DNA from: Treponema sp.
GTDB taxonomy: Bacteria > Spirochaetota > Spirochaetia > Treponematales > Breznakiellaceae
Direction of reading: 5' to 3'
Assembly: GCA_009781635.1 (NCBI GenBank)
Contig: WQXU01000027.1
Span: 1-32,172, forward strand
DNA: 32,172 bases
The position numbers and the translations under genes were made by a program. The notes under the pieces were generated by a model that worked only from the letters and a program-made list of their open reading frames with translations, had not been told where the DNA came from and did no database searches. How positions within the stretch are numbered: the first letter of the stretch is position 1; every line of letters begins with the position of its first letter. Positions 1-6,706 of the stretch are shown here, one piece after another.

Positions 1-156
1 AAAGAACCAAAAGTAAAAATAACCATTACATTAAATAGTGGCAGTGTTAATTTTTTTAAGAAACATGCTCAAAAAAATAATGTAAAATATCAAACAATGA
101 TAAATGAAGTGTTGGATAAATATGTGCAAAAATATGGAACAACTGCATTAATATAA
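1..156 (+). CDS. C-terminal end of a ribbon-helix-helix (CopG/BrnA-type) antitoxin-like protein, partial
   Basis: Frame 1 is open from the window edge to a TAA at 154-156, followed at once by a second TAA; 51 codons are visible. The translated end has a beta-strand (KVKITITLNSGSVNFFKKHA) and then a helix-turn-helix-like stretch with YQTMINEVLDKYV. This matches the C-terminal ribbon-helix-helix of BrnA/CopG-type antitoxins, where the strand pairs in the dimer and reads DNA. Such proteins usually repress their own operon and neutralise a toxin encoded just upstream, which would lie outside this window. The 5' end is missing, so the gene start and any toxin partner cannot be seen. A stand-alone RHH regulator is the alternative. 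Confidence 0.6.
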   Translation, partial: KEPKVKITITLNSGSVNFFKKHAQKNNVKYQTMINEVLDKYVQKYGTTALI

Positions 157-171
157 TAAACATAACCCACG

Positions 172-375
172 GCGTTTAACACACGTGCCTGTTGCACAAC
201 CAAAAAAACCACCGCCGCAAATGTTATTTTGATACCTATGCGGGAGATAAGGGCTCGCTTTTTATGTTATTTTTTTATTTCCGGACAGAATGCAATCATA
301 TCATAGAATATAGAATAATCTTTCTTCGATCATGGAAAAAATAAAAGTTGCGCAACAGGCACAAATAATTAACGC
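172..375. repeat. Long imperfect inverted repeat in an AT-rich non-coding gap
   Basis: Between the antitoxin-like stop (156) and the next promoter (533) I see no credible gene. The arms 172-200 and 347-375 are inverted copies of each other, identical at 22 of 29 positions, including an unbroken 11-base block (GCAACAGGCAC in the right arm). Each arm holds the near-palindrome GTTGyGCAAC. The outer ends read GCGTTTAAC and TTAACGC. The 146 bp between the arms is AT-rich and codes for nothing obvious. A heptamer GTTAGGC lies at 499-505. It fits the GTTRRRY core of integron attC sites, but I find no matching partner at normal spacing. A MITE remnant, a large hairpin or an attC-like site are all possible. 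Confidence 0.45.
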
Positions 376-520
376 TGCACCGCATGAGGGCGACTTGGGT
401 CTACATTTAGCTCGGTTGAAACCTCCACCGCAGTTTGCCAGTATTGCAATCTTAAGGTTTGCTAATTCGGGCTGTCAAGCCGTTGTCAATTTTATACGTT
501 AGGCAAAATAATCCAAGGCG

Positions 521-550
521 TTACATCTAAAGTTGACAAAATAGATGTAA
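521..550. promoter_or_regulatory. Palindromic operator-like site over the -35 region of the LiaF-like gene
   Basis: TTACATCTA at 521-529 and TAGATGTAA at 542-550 form a perfect 9-bp inverted repeat with a 12-nt gap. The gap contains the TTGACA -35 hexamer, and the right arm lies in the promoter spacer. A dimeric repressor bound here would block RNA polymerase. Which protein binds is unknown. The RHH gene upstream or the MerR gene downstream are possible, but nothing in the sequence ties either to this site. Confidence 0.5.
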
Positions 551-562
551 TGTGAATATAAT
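533..562 (+). promoter_or_regulatory. Consensus sigma70-type promoter for the LiaF-like gene
   Basis: TTGACA at 533-538 and TATAAT at 557-562 are both perfect matches, with an 18-nt spacer. The expected transcription start, 6-7 nt after the -10 hexamer, falls on or beside the GTG start codon at 569. The mRNA would then have almost no 5' untranslated region. Confidence 0.7.
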
Positions 563-568
563 AATGTT

Positions 569-1120
569 GTGGAACTACTGGAAGGAAAAAAGGAAAATTT
601 ATCAAAAATATTATCTGAACAATATTCCCAAAATATAATAAACATTGAAGAGTATGAACGAATATTGGAATATATAAATAAAATTGAAACAAATAAAGAA
701 TTGTACATTATTGAAAAGATAATATATGAAAACAATATAAATAAAAATTTATCTGTAAATGAAGCAAATAAAATTATAATACATGAAACCAAAGAAAAAC
801 ATTTATCAATATTTTCCTGGAGAACAAATAATCTAAAATCCATAAATGGCAATGGCGGAAAATATTTAAGTATATTTGGAGCTAACAGGATACTTGTAAA
901 TGATTTACCCAGGGGAAGAACAGTATTAAATGTTAAATCAATATTTGGGTTAACTGAAGTAATAGTGCCGAAAAATGTTAAAATAATAAATAAAACAATA
1001 CCAATATTAGCAGGAATATTCAGTCCGCCTGAAGTTGATAAAAAAGAAGAAGATTCTCCGGAACTATATATAATAGGAAAGGCAATATTTGGAAATATAA
1101 CAATAATGACAGCAGAATAA
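569..1120 (+). CDS. LiaF-like protein (SHOCT-like N-terminus plus LiaF C-terminal domain), 183 aa
   Basis: The C-terminal half (about residues 78-180) has the repeating 'SIFG' pattern of the LiaF C-terminal/DUF2154 beta-helix-like domain: HLSIFSW, YLSIFGANR, VKSIFGLTEVIVPKNV and GKAIFGNITI. The N-terminal part (about 5-45) resembles a SHOCT or DUF1707-type short helical module, with LSEQYSQNIINIEEYERIL. No membrane segment or signal peptide is visible, unlike full-length LiaF of Firmicutes, which has N-terminal helices. LiaF proteins modulate envelope-stress signalling; the role of soluble, single-domain versions is not established. GTG at 569 is the first start codon after the in-frame stop at 548-550. 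There is no Shine-Dalgarno sequence. Base composition is much more AT-rich than in the genes after 2.2 kb, which suggests accessory DNA. Confidence 0.65.
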   Translation: MELLEGKKENLSKILSEQYSQNIINIEEYERILEYINKIETNKELYIIEKIIYENNINKNLSVNEANKIIIHETKEKHLSIFSWRTNNLKSINGNGGKYLSIFGANRILVNDLPRGRTVLNVKSIFGLTEVIVPKNVKIINKTIPILAGIFSPPEVDKKEEDSPELYIIGKAIFGNITIMTAE

Positions 1121-1157
1121 GATTGGAAAATGAAATAAAAATAATTGAAAATTTCTC

Positions 1158-1188
1158 TTGACTCTGCCTTTAGGGAAGAGTTTATTGT
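1158..1188 (+). promoter_or_regulatory. MerR-type promoter/operator with 19-bp spacer
   Basis: TTGACT (1158-1163) and TATTGT (1183-1188) are separated by 19 bp, the over-long spacing typical of promoters activated by MerR-family proteins. An imperfect dyad fills the spacer: ACTCTgCC on the left and GGgAAGAGT on the right (1161-1181), centred at 1171. It lies directly in front of a MerR-family gene, so autoregulation is likely. The implied 5' untranslated region is about 30 nt and contains the AAGGAG ribosome-binding site. Confidence 0.7.
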
Positions 1189-1224
1189 TAAACTTGACAG
1201 ATAAAATGATCAAGGAGAATAATT

Positions 1225-2190
1225 ATGAGCAGCTTAATTAAAATCAAGGATATGTCAAATAAATATGACATAACAGCCCGTACACTGCGTTATTATGAGG
1301 ATATGGGGCTTTTGACCAGTACCAGAAGTGATGATTACGGATACAGAATGTATGATGAGGAGGCAGTTAAGAGACTGGAGCAGATACTTATCTTGCGCAA
1401 GCTAAACATCAGCATAAAAGATATTCAGCGTATTTTCGGAGCTGCGGGCTCTGAGGTAGTTTTAGAGGTACTGCAGAAGAAAGTGAAAAACATAGATGAT
1501 GAAGTTGCGCTGTTAAATGAGCTGAAAGAAATAGTATTGGATTTTATACGCAAGATCGAAAGAATGAATTTCACAGATAACTCAGACATAAAACTGTTGT
1601 ACGACAAGGCAAAAGAAATAGAAACGCAATTGGTAAGCGTTGATTATATAGGCAAACCTTCCAATATTAACCGGCTGATTGAGATAACGGATAAGCTGGA
1701 CAAAAAAATTCCGGATGTAATGATAGTCAGGCTGCCAAAATTCAAAGCGGTAACAACGGGATACGGAGATTTTGGGATGGTGTTTGACAGCGGAATTGAC
1801 AAATGGCAGGAAGAGCATCGTGATTTGTTAAAAGACATTATATTTAGCTGCCCCGACTTCTTAATGGGAGGAGGAACAAAGAGCGGTGACGGCGTGCAAT
1901 GGATTTGGGCAGTCAAGGATTGTGTCAGCGAAGCGGACACTGTGCCATATAAGATAATCGAGTTTGAAGGAGGATTATATGCTTCCGCTGTGTGTATTGA
2001 CAATGACAATGAAAGTATAGAAAAAGTTCATAGTAAAATTTTACAATGGATTAAAAGTACAAATTTCGAACACAATGCAGAGCGGGATTTTATGGGACAT
2101 ATGACTTACATAGATGATGAGATCAAAAAAGGGCTTGGTTATGAACAACTGCAAAGATATGTTCCAATCAAATTGAAAGACGGTAATTAA
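1225..2190 (+). CDS. MerR-family transcriptional regulator with GyrI-like effector domain, 321 aa
   Basis: Residues 4-75 form a MerR winged helix-turn-helix (YDITARTLRYYEDMGLL, then YGYRMYDEEAVKRLEQI). A dimerising coiled coil follows at about 78-115. The C-terminal half (about 160-318) resembles the GyrI-like/AraC effector-binding fold of BmrR-type regulators, which bind small, often hydrophobic or cationic compounds. The start is ATG at 1225 with AAGGAGAA about 7 nt upstream. The gene has its own MerR-type promoter, so it probably activates itself on ligand binding. No efflux pump or other obvious target lies beside it. The downstream ribF-like gene is convergent and overlaps its stop codon. 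The ligand is unknown. Confidence 0.85.
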   Translation: MSSLIKIKDMSNKYDITARTLRYYEDMGLLTSTRSDDYGYRMYDEEAVKRLEQILILRKLNISIKDIQRIFGAAGSEVVLEVLQKKVKNIDDEVALLNELKEIVLDFIRKIERMNFTDNSDIKLLYDKAKEIETQLVSVDYIGKPSNINRLIEITDKLDKKIPDVMIVRLPKFKAVTTGYGDFGMVFDSGIDKWQEEHRDLLKDIIFSCPDFLMGGGTKSGDGVQWIWAVKDCVSEADTVPYKIIEFEGGLYASAVCIDNDNESIEKVHSKILQWIKSTNFEHNAERDFMGHMTYIDDEIKKGLGYEQLQRYVPIKLKDGN

Positions 2191-2753
2191 CCCGGCAGAT
2201 ATGCCCGTCCTAGCATTTTTTCTGCAAGTGAAAAGTCTCCGGCGGCAATGGCAGTGCGGATGCGGCTTGAGCTTATGGGCAAAGAACCCTCTGTGACTTC
2301 CGGTACAATCTCTGCAGGAATGCCGCAGGAAGCAAAAAAACCGTGAATCATTTTTGCGTCTGTGTCCAACTGCCGGCCGCAGCGGAAGTCGCTGCCGATT
2401 GCGATAAAACCAACGCTGCCGTGTTTTAGTAAAATTTCAAGAAACTTTATCCCGGGCATTAGCCTGAACTCTTCTGTAAAATCTATAACAATTGTTATCT
2501 GAATGCCCAGTTTTTCAAATTGTTCCAGTCTTTGCTCAAAGCTTTGTATACCGGTCTGTTCCAGAGTTTTGTGATTTTGCCGGAAGGTAACTACTACAGG
2601 CGCATATTTATCAAAGCTGTGTGATGTAACGCATTTTAAAAGCTCCTGATGGCCGAGATGCACTCCGTCAAAAATGCCGACAGTCATGGAAGACAGCCTG
2701 CCGTTTAAGGGCAAACCGTTTTCAAGAAAATCCTGCCAGTCAATTACGAGCAT
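2187..2753 (-). CDS. ribF: FMN adenylyltransferase (FAD synthetase) domain protein lacking riboflavin kinase, 188 aa
   Basis: The protein matches the N-terminal nucleotidyltransferase domain of RibF. It has the HxGH-type motif in VGIFDGVHLGH (residues 25-35), GSDFRCGR (120-127) and ISSSRIRTAI (160-169), the counterpart of the ISSTRIR nucleotide-binding motif. In standard RibF (about 300 aa) the chain runs on into a riboflavin kinase domain. Here it stops eight residues after the 'LGRAY' motif. The predicted activity is therefore FMN + ATP to FAD only, so FMN must come from another kinase or from uptake. It lies 58 bp downstream of the TPR gene on the same strand and is probably co-transcribed. 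Its stop overlaps the MerR stop by 4 nt (2187-2190). I see no frameshifted kinase remnant, because the MerR gene occupies that DNA. Confidence 0.85.
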   Translation of the reverse strand: MLVIDWQDFLENGLPLNGRLSSMTVGIFDGVHLGHQELLKCVTSHSFDKYAPVVVTFRQNHKTLEQTGIQSFEQRLEQFEKLGIQITIVIDFTEEFRLMPGIKFLEILLKHGSVGFIAIGSDFRCGRQLDTDAKMIHGFFASCGIPAEIVPEVTEGSLPISSSRIRTAIAAGDFSLAEKMLGRAYLPG

Positions 2754-2811
2754 ATATATTCCATATATTGATTAATATTTTTTTCACTCCATTATTCCTT
2801 TGCTGCGGGAG

Positions 2812-4608
2812 TTATTTTGATTTTGCCTTATCAAAAAAATATTTTGCGCTTTTTGTATTTCCTGTGCTATGCAATAAGTTTCCCGCATGTTCAGCCATCT
2901 GTCCTTCCTTATCCTCAATGTTTTCAAGCGCAAGCTTGAGTTCATCGGCAAGAGCAGGATTTTTATCGCCGTTTATCAATTTAATTTCTGCAAGTTTAAA
3001 ACGAAAAAGGCCGTAATCCGGAGCAAGCTTTACCGCTTTGTCCAGCAGGCGGATTGCTGTTTTTATTTTTCCGTGCAGGCTAAAAACAAGCCCCCACAGA
3101 TAATAAAGCGCAGGGTCAGCTTCCGGCCGCGGTTTAAGCGCGTTCCTTAATTTGTTTGAAACAGAAAATTCCTGCGAACATTTAAAATAATCTTCCATAC
3201 TAAATGCCCATTTCCCGACAAGCGCGCGCGCTTCCCAGTTTTTCTCGCCGAGAAGGGACAATTTCGGCATTATCACATCAAGCTCCGCCCTGTTGTCTTC
3301 GTTAAGAAATATTTTTCCCGCATCAATATAACGCGCAAGGGCGTTTTTATTCATTTTTGCCAATTCATATGCGTTAGCTGCATTAGCGGCATAAACGCCC
3401 GCCTGGCCTCTTACCGCCGCGGAAGTGTCAAGTTCAAAAGCTTTTTCCCATGCCCCGGCGGATTCGGCGTAATCATTAAGCTCCCAGTGGCATCTTGCAA
3501 GTATGGTGTAATAATCAATATCTTTAATAATTTTAAAGGGATTACTTATAACAAATTCTTTTATTTCTGAATACTTGTTTAACTCATATAAGATCTTTAT
3601 TTTTTCTGTAAGCGCAAATTTTCCTTCCGGGGAATCCGCCCATTGATCCAGAATAGTGTCAATATATTTATCAGCTTCATTGTACAGCTCAAGCCGGAAA
3701 GCCATTCGCGCGGCCAGCAGAAGTTCTTTTTTGGTTCTTACTTCCGATGCAGAAACCGCGCTTATAACTTCATCTCTGCGTTTCCATGCCTTAAAAATTT
3801 GTTCCAGCGCTTTTTCCGGCTCGTTCATGACTGCAAATGTTTCTGCAAGCCTTAAACGTTCTTCTGCATTAATGTTTGAATCATCAGTCCATTTTAAATA
3901 ATCCGCTTTTATATATTTACTGCGCGTATCAATGGAAAAGTAATCCAAAAAGGCCTTGCAGACAAATCCTTCTTTGTTATCTGCATCATCATGTTCGTAA
4001 GACGCAAGAGCAAAACCCGGACGTCCGCAGGAAGTTTCATCGCTTTTTATTTCGCCGAGCCATTTGCCGTTAACAAGAAAAATGAAACTGGCGCCGAAGG
4101 TAATGATTTTTATATTGATATTGGATCCGTCAAAACCTGAAATTTCTGTCCAGGCAATTAAAGTTTTCGGCGAATTATTTTTTACGGAATCAAGGCGGAA
4201 ATATCCCTTGCTGGAAACAAGCGCCAGATGATATGTGTCCTCATCCATTATGTGAAATATAATTCCTGTTGCGGCATATCCTTCGAAATTATCAAGGCGT
4301 ATTAATGCTTCTATTACATGATCCTGATACTCGCAATCAGGAATGTCCACCCAGGCGATGCAATTCTGTTTTTTCAGCCCGAGTTCAAGCGGGCCGTTTG
4401 ACTGGTTGGCACTATAAGAAGATTCTGATTTAATATTAAAAAGAGATGTTTTTCCTGTTAACCGGCGTCTTATAAATTCCGGCGCAGGCTGGGTAAAATT
4501 GATTGTAAGTTTGCTTTCAGACGGGTTTAAATTATGTTTAACCCACAAAATTCTTTGCCAGATTTTATTAGAGAGCGTATAAATGAGCCTTTTGGAGAAA
4601 GCCAGCAT
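2812..4608 (-). CDS. TPR protein with N-terminal LamG/concanavalin-like domain, 598 aa
   Basis: Roughly residues 70-225 look like a jelly-roll carbohydrate-binding or laminin-G-type fold (EALIRLDNFEGYAATGIIF, YFRLDSVKNN, IFLVNGKWLGEI, GRPGFALASYE). The rest, about 240-598, is helical with TPR-like pairs such as AEERLRLAETFAVMNEPEKALEQ, TILARCHWELNDYAESAGAWEKAFELD and YYLWGLVFSLHGKIKTAIRLLDKAVKLAPDYG. No signal peptide or lipobox is clear at the N-terminus, so the location is uncertain. I chose ATG at 4608; no upstream start is obvious and no Shine-Dalgarno sequence is present. That ATG overlaps the ATG of the divergent solute-binding gene. The architecture suggests a sugar- or envelope-binding scaffold; no specific role can be assigned. 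Confidence 0.65.
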   Translation of the reverse strand: MLAFSKRLIYTLSNKIWQRILWVKHNLNPSESKLTINFTQPAPEFIRRRLTGKTSLFNIKSESSYSANQSNGPLELGLKKQNCIAWVDIPDCEYQDHVIEALIRLDNFEGYAATGIIFHIMDEDTYHLALVSSKGYFRLDSVKNNSPKTLIAWTEISGFDGSNINIKIITFGASFIFLVNGKWLGEIKSDETSCGRPGFALASYEHDDADNKEGFVCKAFLDYFSIDTRSKYIKADYLKWTDDSNINAEERLRLAETFAVMNEPEKALEQIFKAWKRRDEVISAVSASEVRTKKELLLAARMAFRLELYNEADKYIDTILDQWADSPEGKFALTEKIKILYELNKYSEIKEFVISNPFKIIKDIDYYTILARCHWELNDYAESAGAWEKAFELDTSAAVRGQAGVYAANAANAYELAKMNKNALARYIDAGKIFLNEDNRAELDVIMPKLSLLGEKNWEARALVGKWAFSMEDYFKCSQEFSVSNKLRNALKPRPEADPALYYLWGLVFSLHGKIKTAIRLLDKAVKLAPDYGLFRFKLAEIKLINGDKNPALADELKLALENIEDKEGQMAEHAGNLLHSTGNTKSAKYFFDKAKSK

Positions 4609-5908
4609 GATACATAATAACCTGAAAAAATTAATAAAGTCGATACTTTATCCCAACAGGATCGAGATATTTGCCATTATTGTCCTTCTTGCTCTGATAA
4701 TAACTCCCATCACCGTAAACATGTATTCAAAAATGGATGCTAAAGCCAGACAGGTAAACCTGTACTTTTCTCCCTATGCAGAAAAATTGTTCGGCAGTAA
4801 TTTAATGGAAGAATTAATCAGGGAATTTGAAGAAAAAAATCCGGAAATAAAAATACAGCCGGCGGTTTTAACAGCGGATACTGAATCTTTGCCGGGCGCA
4901 AAAAAAGCAGGCGAAATTTCCGGCGTTGATATTCTTTTTTTTGATGACGATGATTTTGATATTTTTGCAGCAGCAGGTTTTTTAACAGAGTTAAGCTCCT
5001 TTACAAATTACGATTCCGGCACGCTGCAGCTTGCAATTCCTCTTGCTTCATTTATGGATATGCTCTTTTACAACATCAACATTCTGAATGCTGCCGGTTT
5101 TGATTCGCCGCCAAGGAGCAGAGACGAATTCCTTGCATACGCAAGAGCTGTTTCACGCGGTAATTTCGGCGCATACGGCGCAGCGCTGAGTTTATACCCC
5201 AATGACCGTCAGGCTCTGACGCGCGATGTTCTTGCATGGATATGGGCAAGCGGCGGAAATTTCTGGCCGGAAGAAGAAGGCCCGGTGTTAAATGCAAGAG
5301 CCGTTATAAACGACATCAATTTCCTGGGAACCTTAAACCGCGAAGGCCTGTTGGCGCCGGATGTATTTAATACGGCAGGGGATCAGCGTATTGAACAATT
5401 TGCAAGGGGAGAAATAGCGCTGATGATTGCGTCTACCAGGATCATTCCCTACCTAAGGCAGAGAATGGGAGACGAAGCATTTGGCATAACGGTCATTCCC
5501 GGTTCCGGCATGGGAGGAAAGTACAGTATTAATATTTCTGCGGTGTACGCCGGCATAAACGCAAACAGCGATCATCCCGATGAGGCGTGGAAATTTCTTG
5601 AGTTTCTTGCAGATAAAAGCCTTCTTCTTTGCGCGGAGTTAAAGGCAGTACCGGGCATGATATCCAATATTATTCCGGGTGATTATGTAAGGGATGATCC
5701 CTTCTATTCTAAAGCCTGGGATATATTTGAATCTGCTTTAATTGCCGAAAATTTTTCAGGGAAACCTGGCGCCGGACAATACGAAAGAATCTTTATGGAA
5801 GAAATTGAGATTCTTTTTAAAACCAGCCGTACAGCGCAGGATACTGTTCTTGCAATCCAGCGGCGCTGGGACAGAATCAAAATGGAATTATCGGCGGAGC
5901 TGCCTTAA
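4607..5908 (+). CDS. Extracellular solute-binding protein (family 1) with N-terminal membrane anchor, about 433 aa
   Basis: An N-terminal transmembrane helix (EIFAIIVLLALIITPITVNM) without a lipobox precedes a family 1 periplasmic binding protein fold: FSPYAEKLFG with LIREFEEKNPEIKIQ, GVDILFFDDDDFDIF, LFYNINILNAAGF, FARGEIALMIASTR, and HPDEAWKFLEFLADK near the C-terminus. The frame is open from an ATG at 4583. ATG 4607 is the better start because GGAG (4594-4597) sits 9 nt before it. The protein is probably a sugar-binding subunit tethered to the outer face of the inner membrane. No permease or ATPase lies beside it, so it is either an orphan that serves a remote transporter or a sensor. Its 5' end collides with the divergent TPR gene. 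Confidence 0.8.
   Translation: MIHNNLKKLIKSILYPNRIEIFAIIVLLALIITPITVNMYSKMDAKARQVNLYFSPYAEKLFGSNLMEELIREFEEKNPEIKIQPAVLTADTESLPGAKKAGEISGVDILFFDDDDFDIFAAAGFLTELSSFTNYDSGTLQLAIPLASFMDMLFYNINILNAAGFDSPPRSRDEFLAYARAVSRGNFGAYGAALSLYPNDRQALTRDVLAWIWASGGNFWPEEEGPVLNARAVINDINFLGTLNREGLLAPDVFNTAGDQRIEQFARGEIALMIASTRIIPYLRQRMGDEAFGITVIPGSGMGGKYSINISAVYAGINANSDHPDEAWKFLEFLADKSLLLCAELKAVPGMISNIIPGDYVRDDPFYSKAWDIFESALIAENFSGKPGAGQYERIFMEEIEILFKTSRTAQDTVLAIQRRWDRIKMELSAELP
4614..4643 (-). promoter_or_regulatory. Candidate promoter of the TPR gene, inside the divergent gene
   Basis: On the minus strand TCGACT (4643-4638) and TATTAT (4619-4614) are 18 nt apart, and the -10 ends 5 nt before the ATG at 4608. 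The site lies within the first codons of the divergent solute-binding protein gene. Transcription from it would give an essentially leaderless mRNA. The -35 is a 4/6 match, so confidence is modest. Confidence 0.35.
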
Positions 5909-5911
5909 AAC

Positions 5912-5941
5912 ATAAAAAAACCCCGGACAATTGCCGGGGTT
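5912..5941 (-). terminator. Rho-independent terminator of the minus-strand lipoprotein gene
   Basis: An 8-bp perfect stem, AACCCCGG (5919-5926) and CCGGGGTT (5934-5941), has a 7-nt loop. On the minus strand it is followed by a T-run (the A-run 5914-5920 on the plus strand). It starts about 20 nt after the lipoprotein stop codon at 5961. It also lies just beyond the plus-strand solute-binding gene stop (5908), so the stem may end both transcripts. A T-run is present only on the minus strand. Confidence 0.85.
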
Positions 5942-5960
5942 CAACTCAAAAAAGTATAAA

Positions 5961-6515
5961 TTAGTTTCTTGTAAGAGAAAATTCGCTGACGTTAAGAGTT
6001 ACAGGTCCGTCTGACTGTGCGCCGAGTGTAGCAAAAATCAATGTGTTTGCTCTGGCTGCTGCGCCTGATGCATTTGAAAGCAGTGTAATTGTAACTTCAG
6101 CAGTTACTGTCTCGCCTGCTTTTGCTGCCGGGAGTTCTGTGCCGCCGTTGCGGGTGTTAGGTATATCAATGCCGCCTGGCTGACGGAATGAAAGAGGTGA
6201 CCATGGGGTCATATCTGCAAAACCAACGCCGATTGCCTGTGTGTCGCGGCTTGGAACGTAGGAAATTTTAAGTGTATAGGTTTCGCCTCTTGCAAGCCTG
6301 TGGCCGTTAAGCAGGGCAGGGTTCTGTAATTCAGCCTGGAAATTCCGGCCGTTCGCCCAGTTGTCTTTGAGTACGAGCTCAAATGCTCCCAAATTGCCGG
6401 CTCCTGCGATTGGCCCCAAACTGGCGCCTGCGCCGCCGCCGCCGCCTTCTGTTGATGCACAGGACAGTGCAAACACTAAACAAAGACCAGCGAGAACTAA
6501 TAATGCTTTTTTCAT
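5961..6515 (-). CDS. Small lipoprotein of unknown function, predicted beta-sandwich, 184 aa
   Basis: The start is ATG at 6515, with GGAGGA a few nt upstream. The frame is open further, to 6608, but that part overlaps a promoter-like sequence and lacks a ribosome-binding site. The signal peptide is MKKALLVLAGLCLVFALSC; Cys19 fits the loose spirochaetal lipobox and is followed by a Gly-rich linker. The remainder is beta-rich (FELVLKDNWANG, GETYTLKISYVPS, ETVTAEVTITLLS, VTLNVSEFSLTRN) and resembles a CBM4/9-like jelly roll, though I cannot place it in a named family. It is probably surface- or periplasm-exposed and may bind a sugar. It is monocistronic, with its own terminator. Confidence 0.75.
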   Translation of the reverse strand: MKKALLVLAGLCLVFALSCASTEGGGGGAGASLGPIAGAGNLGAFELVLKDNWANGRNFQAELQNPALLNGHRLARGETYTLKISYVPSRDTQAIGVGFADMTPWSPLSFRQPGGIDIPNTRNGGTELPAAKAGETVTAEVTITLLSNASGAAARANTLIFATLGAQSDGPVTLNVSEFSLTRN

Positions 6516-6547
6516 AAATCCTCCAATGTAAAATGATAATTTATATA

Positions 6548-6576
6548 ATAGTATCATTGAAATTTTGAGAATGCAA
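6548..6576 (-). promoter_or_regulatory. Candidate extended -10 promoter of the small lipoprotein gene
   Basis: On the minus strand TTGCAT (6576-6571) is followed 17 nt later by TACTAT (6553-6548), which is preceded by TGA (an extended -10, TGn). This implies a 5' untranslated region of about 25 nt containing the GGAGGA site, and it supports a start at 6515 rather than 6608. Confidence 0.45.
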
Positions 6577-6604
6577 CCATTTTCTGAACTTTTTTGATCA
6601 TTTT

Positions 6605-6652
6605 CCACCGGTGGCTTTATACAGTATTATTTATAATGCATTACGCATTATA
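6605..6652. promoter_or_regulatory. Two palindromes in the divergent lipoprotein/aroA intergenic region
   Basis: CCACCGGTGG (6605-6614) is a perfect 10-bp palindrome. TATAATGC (6632-6639) and GCATTATA (6645-6652) form a perfect 8-bp inverted repeat with a 5-nt gap. The second includes a TATAAT hexamer, but no good -35 lies at the right distance. Both could be operators for the divergent genes; no binding protein is evident. Confidence 0.4.
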
Positions 6653-6706
6653 TTGAAGAAAATTACTGTTTAGCATTGACGATGAGGCGCTGAATATGGT
6701 AATCAA

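Noticed and set aside
564-638. Small ORF starting at ATG 564 upstream of the LiaF-like frame
   Set aside because: It encodes only about 24 residues without any recognisable feature, lies out of frame inside the LiaF-like gene, and has no ribosome-binding site.
6516-6608. N-terminal extension of the small lipoprotein (ATG 6608)
   Set aside because: It would bury the signal peptide 31 residues inside the protein, has no ribosome-binding site and covers the likely promoter. ATG 6515 has GGAGGA and gives a normal lipoprotein.
6676-6700. TTGACG and TATGGT upstream of aroA as a standard promoter
   Set aside because: The spacer is only 13 nt, too short for sigma70. I kept the TATGGT hexamer only as a weak member of the leaderless pattern.
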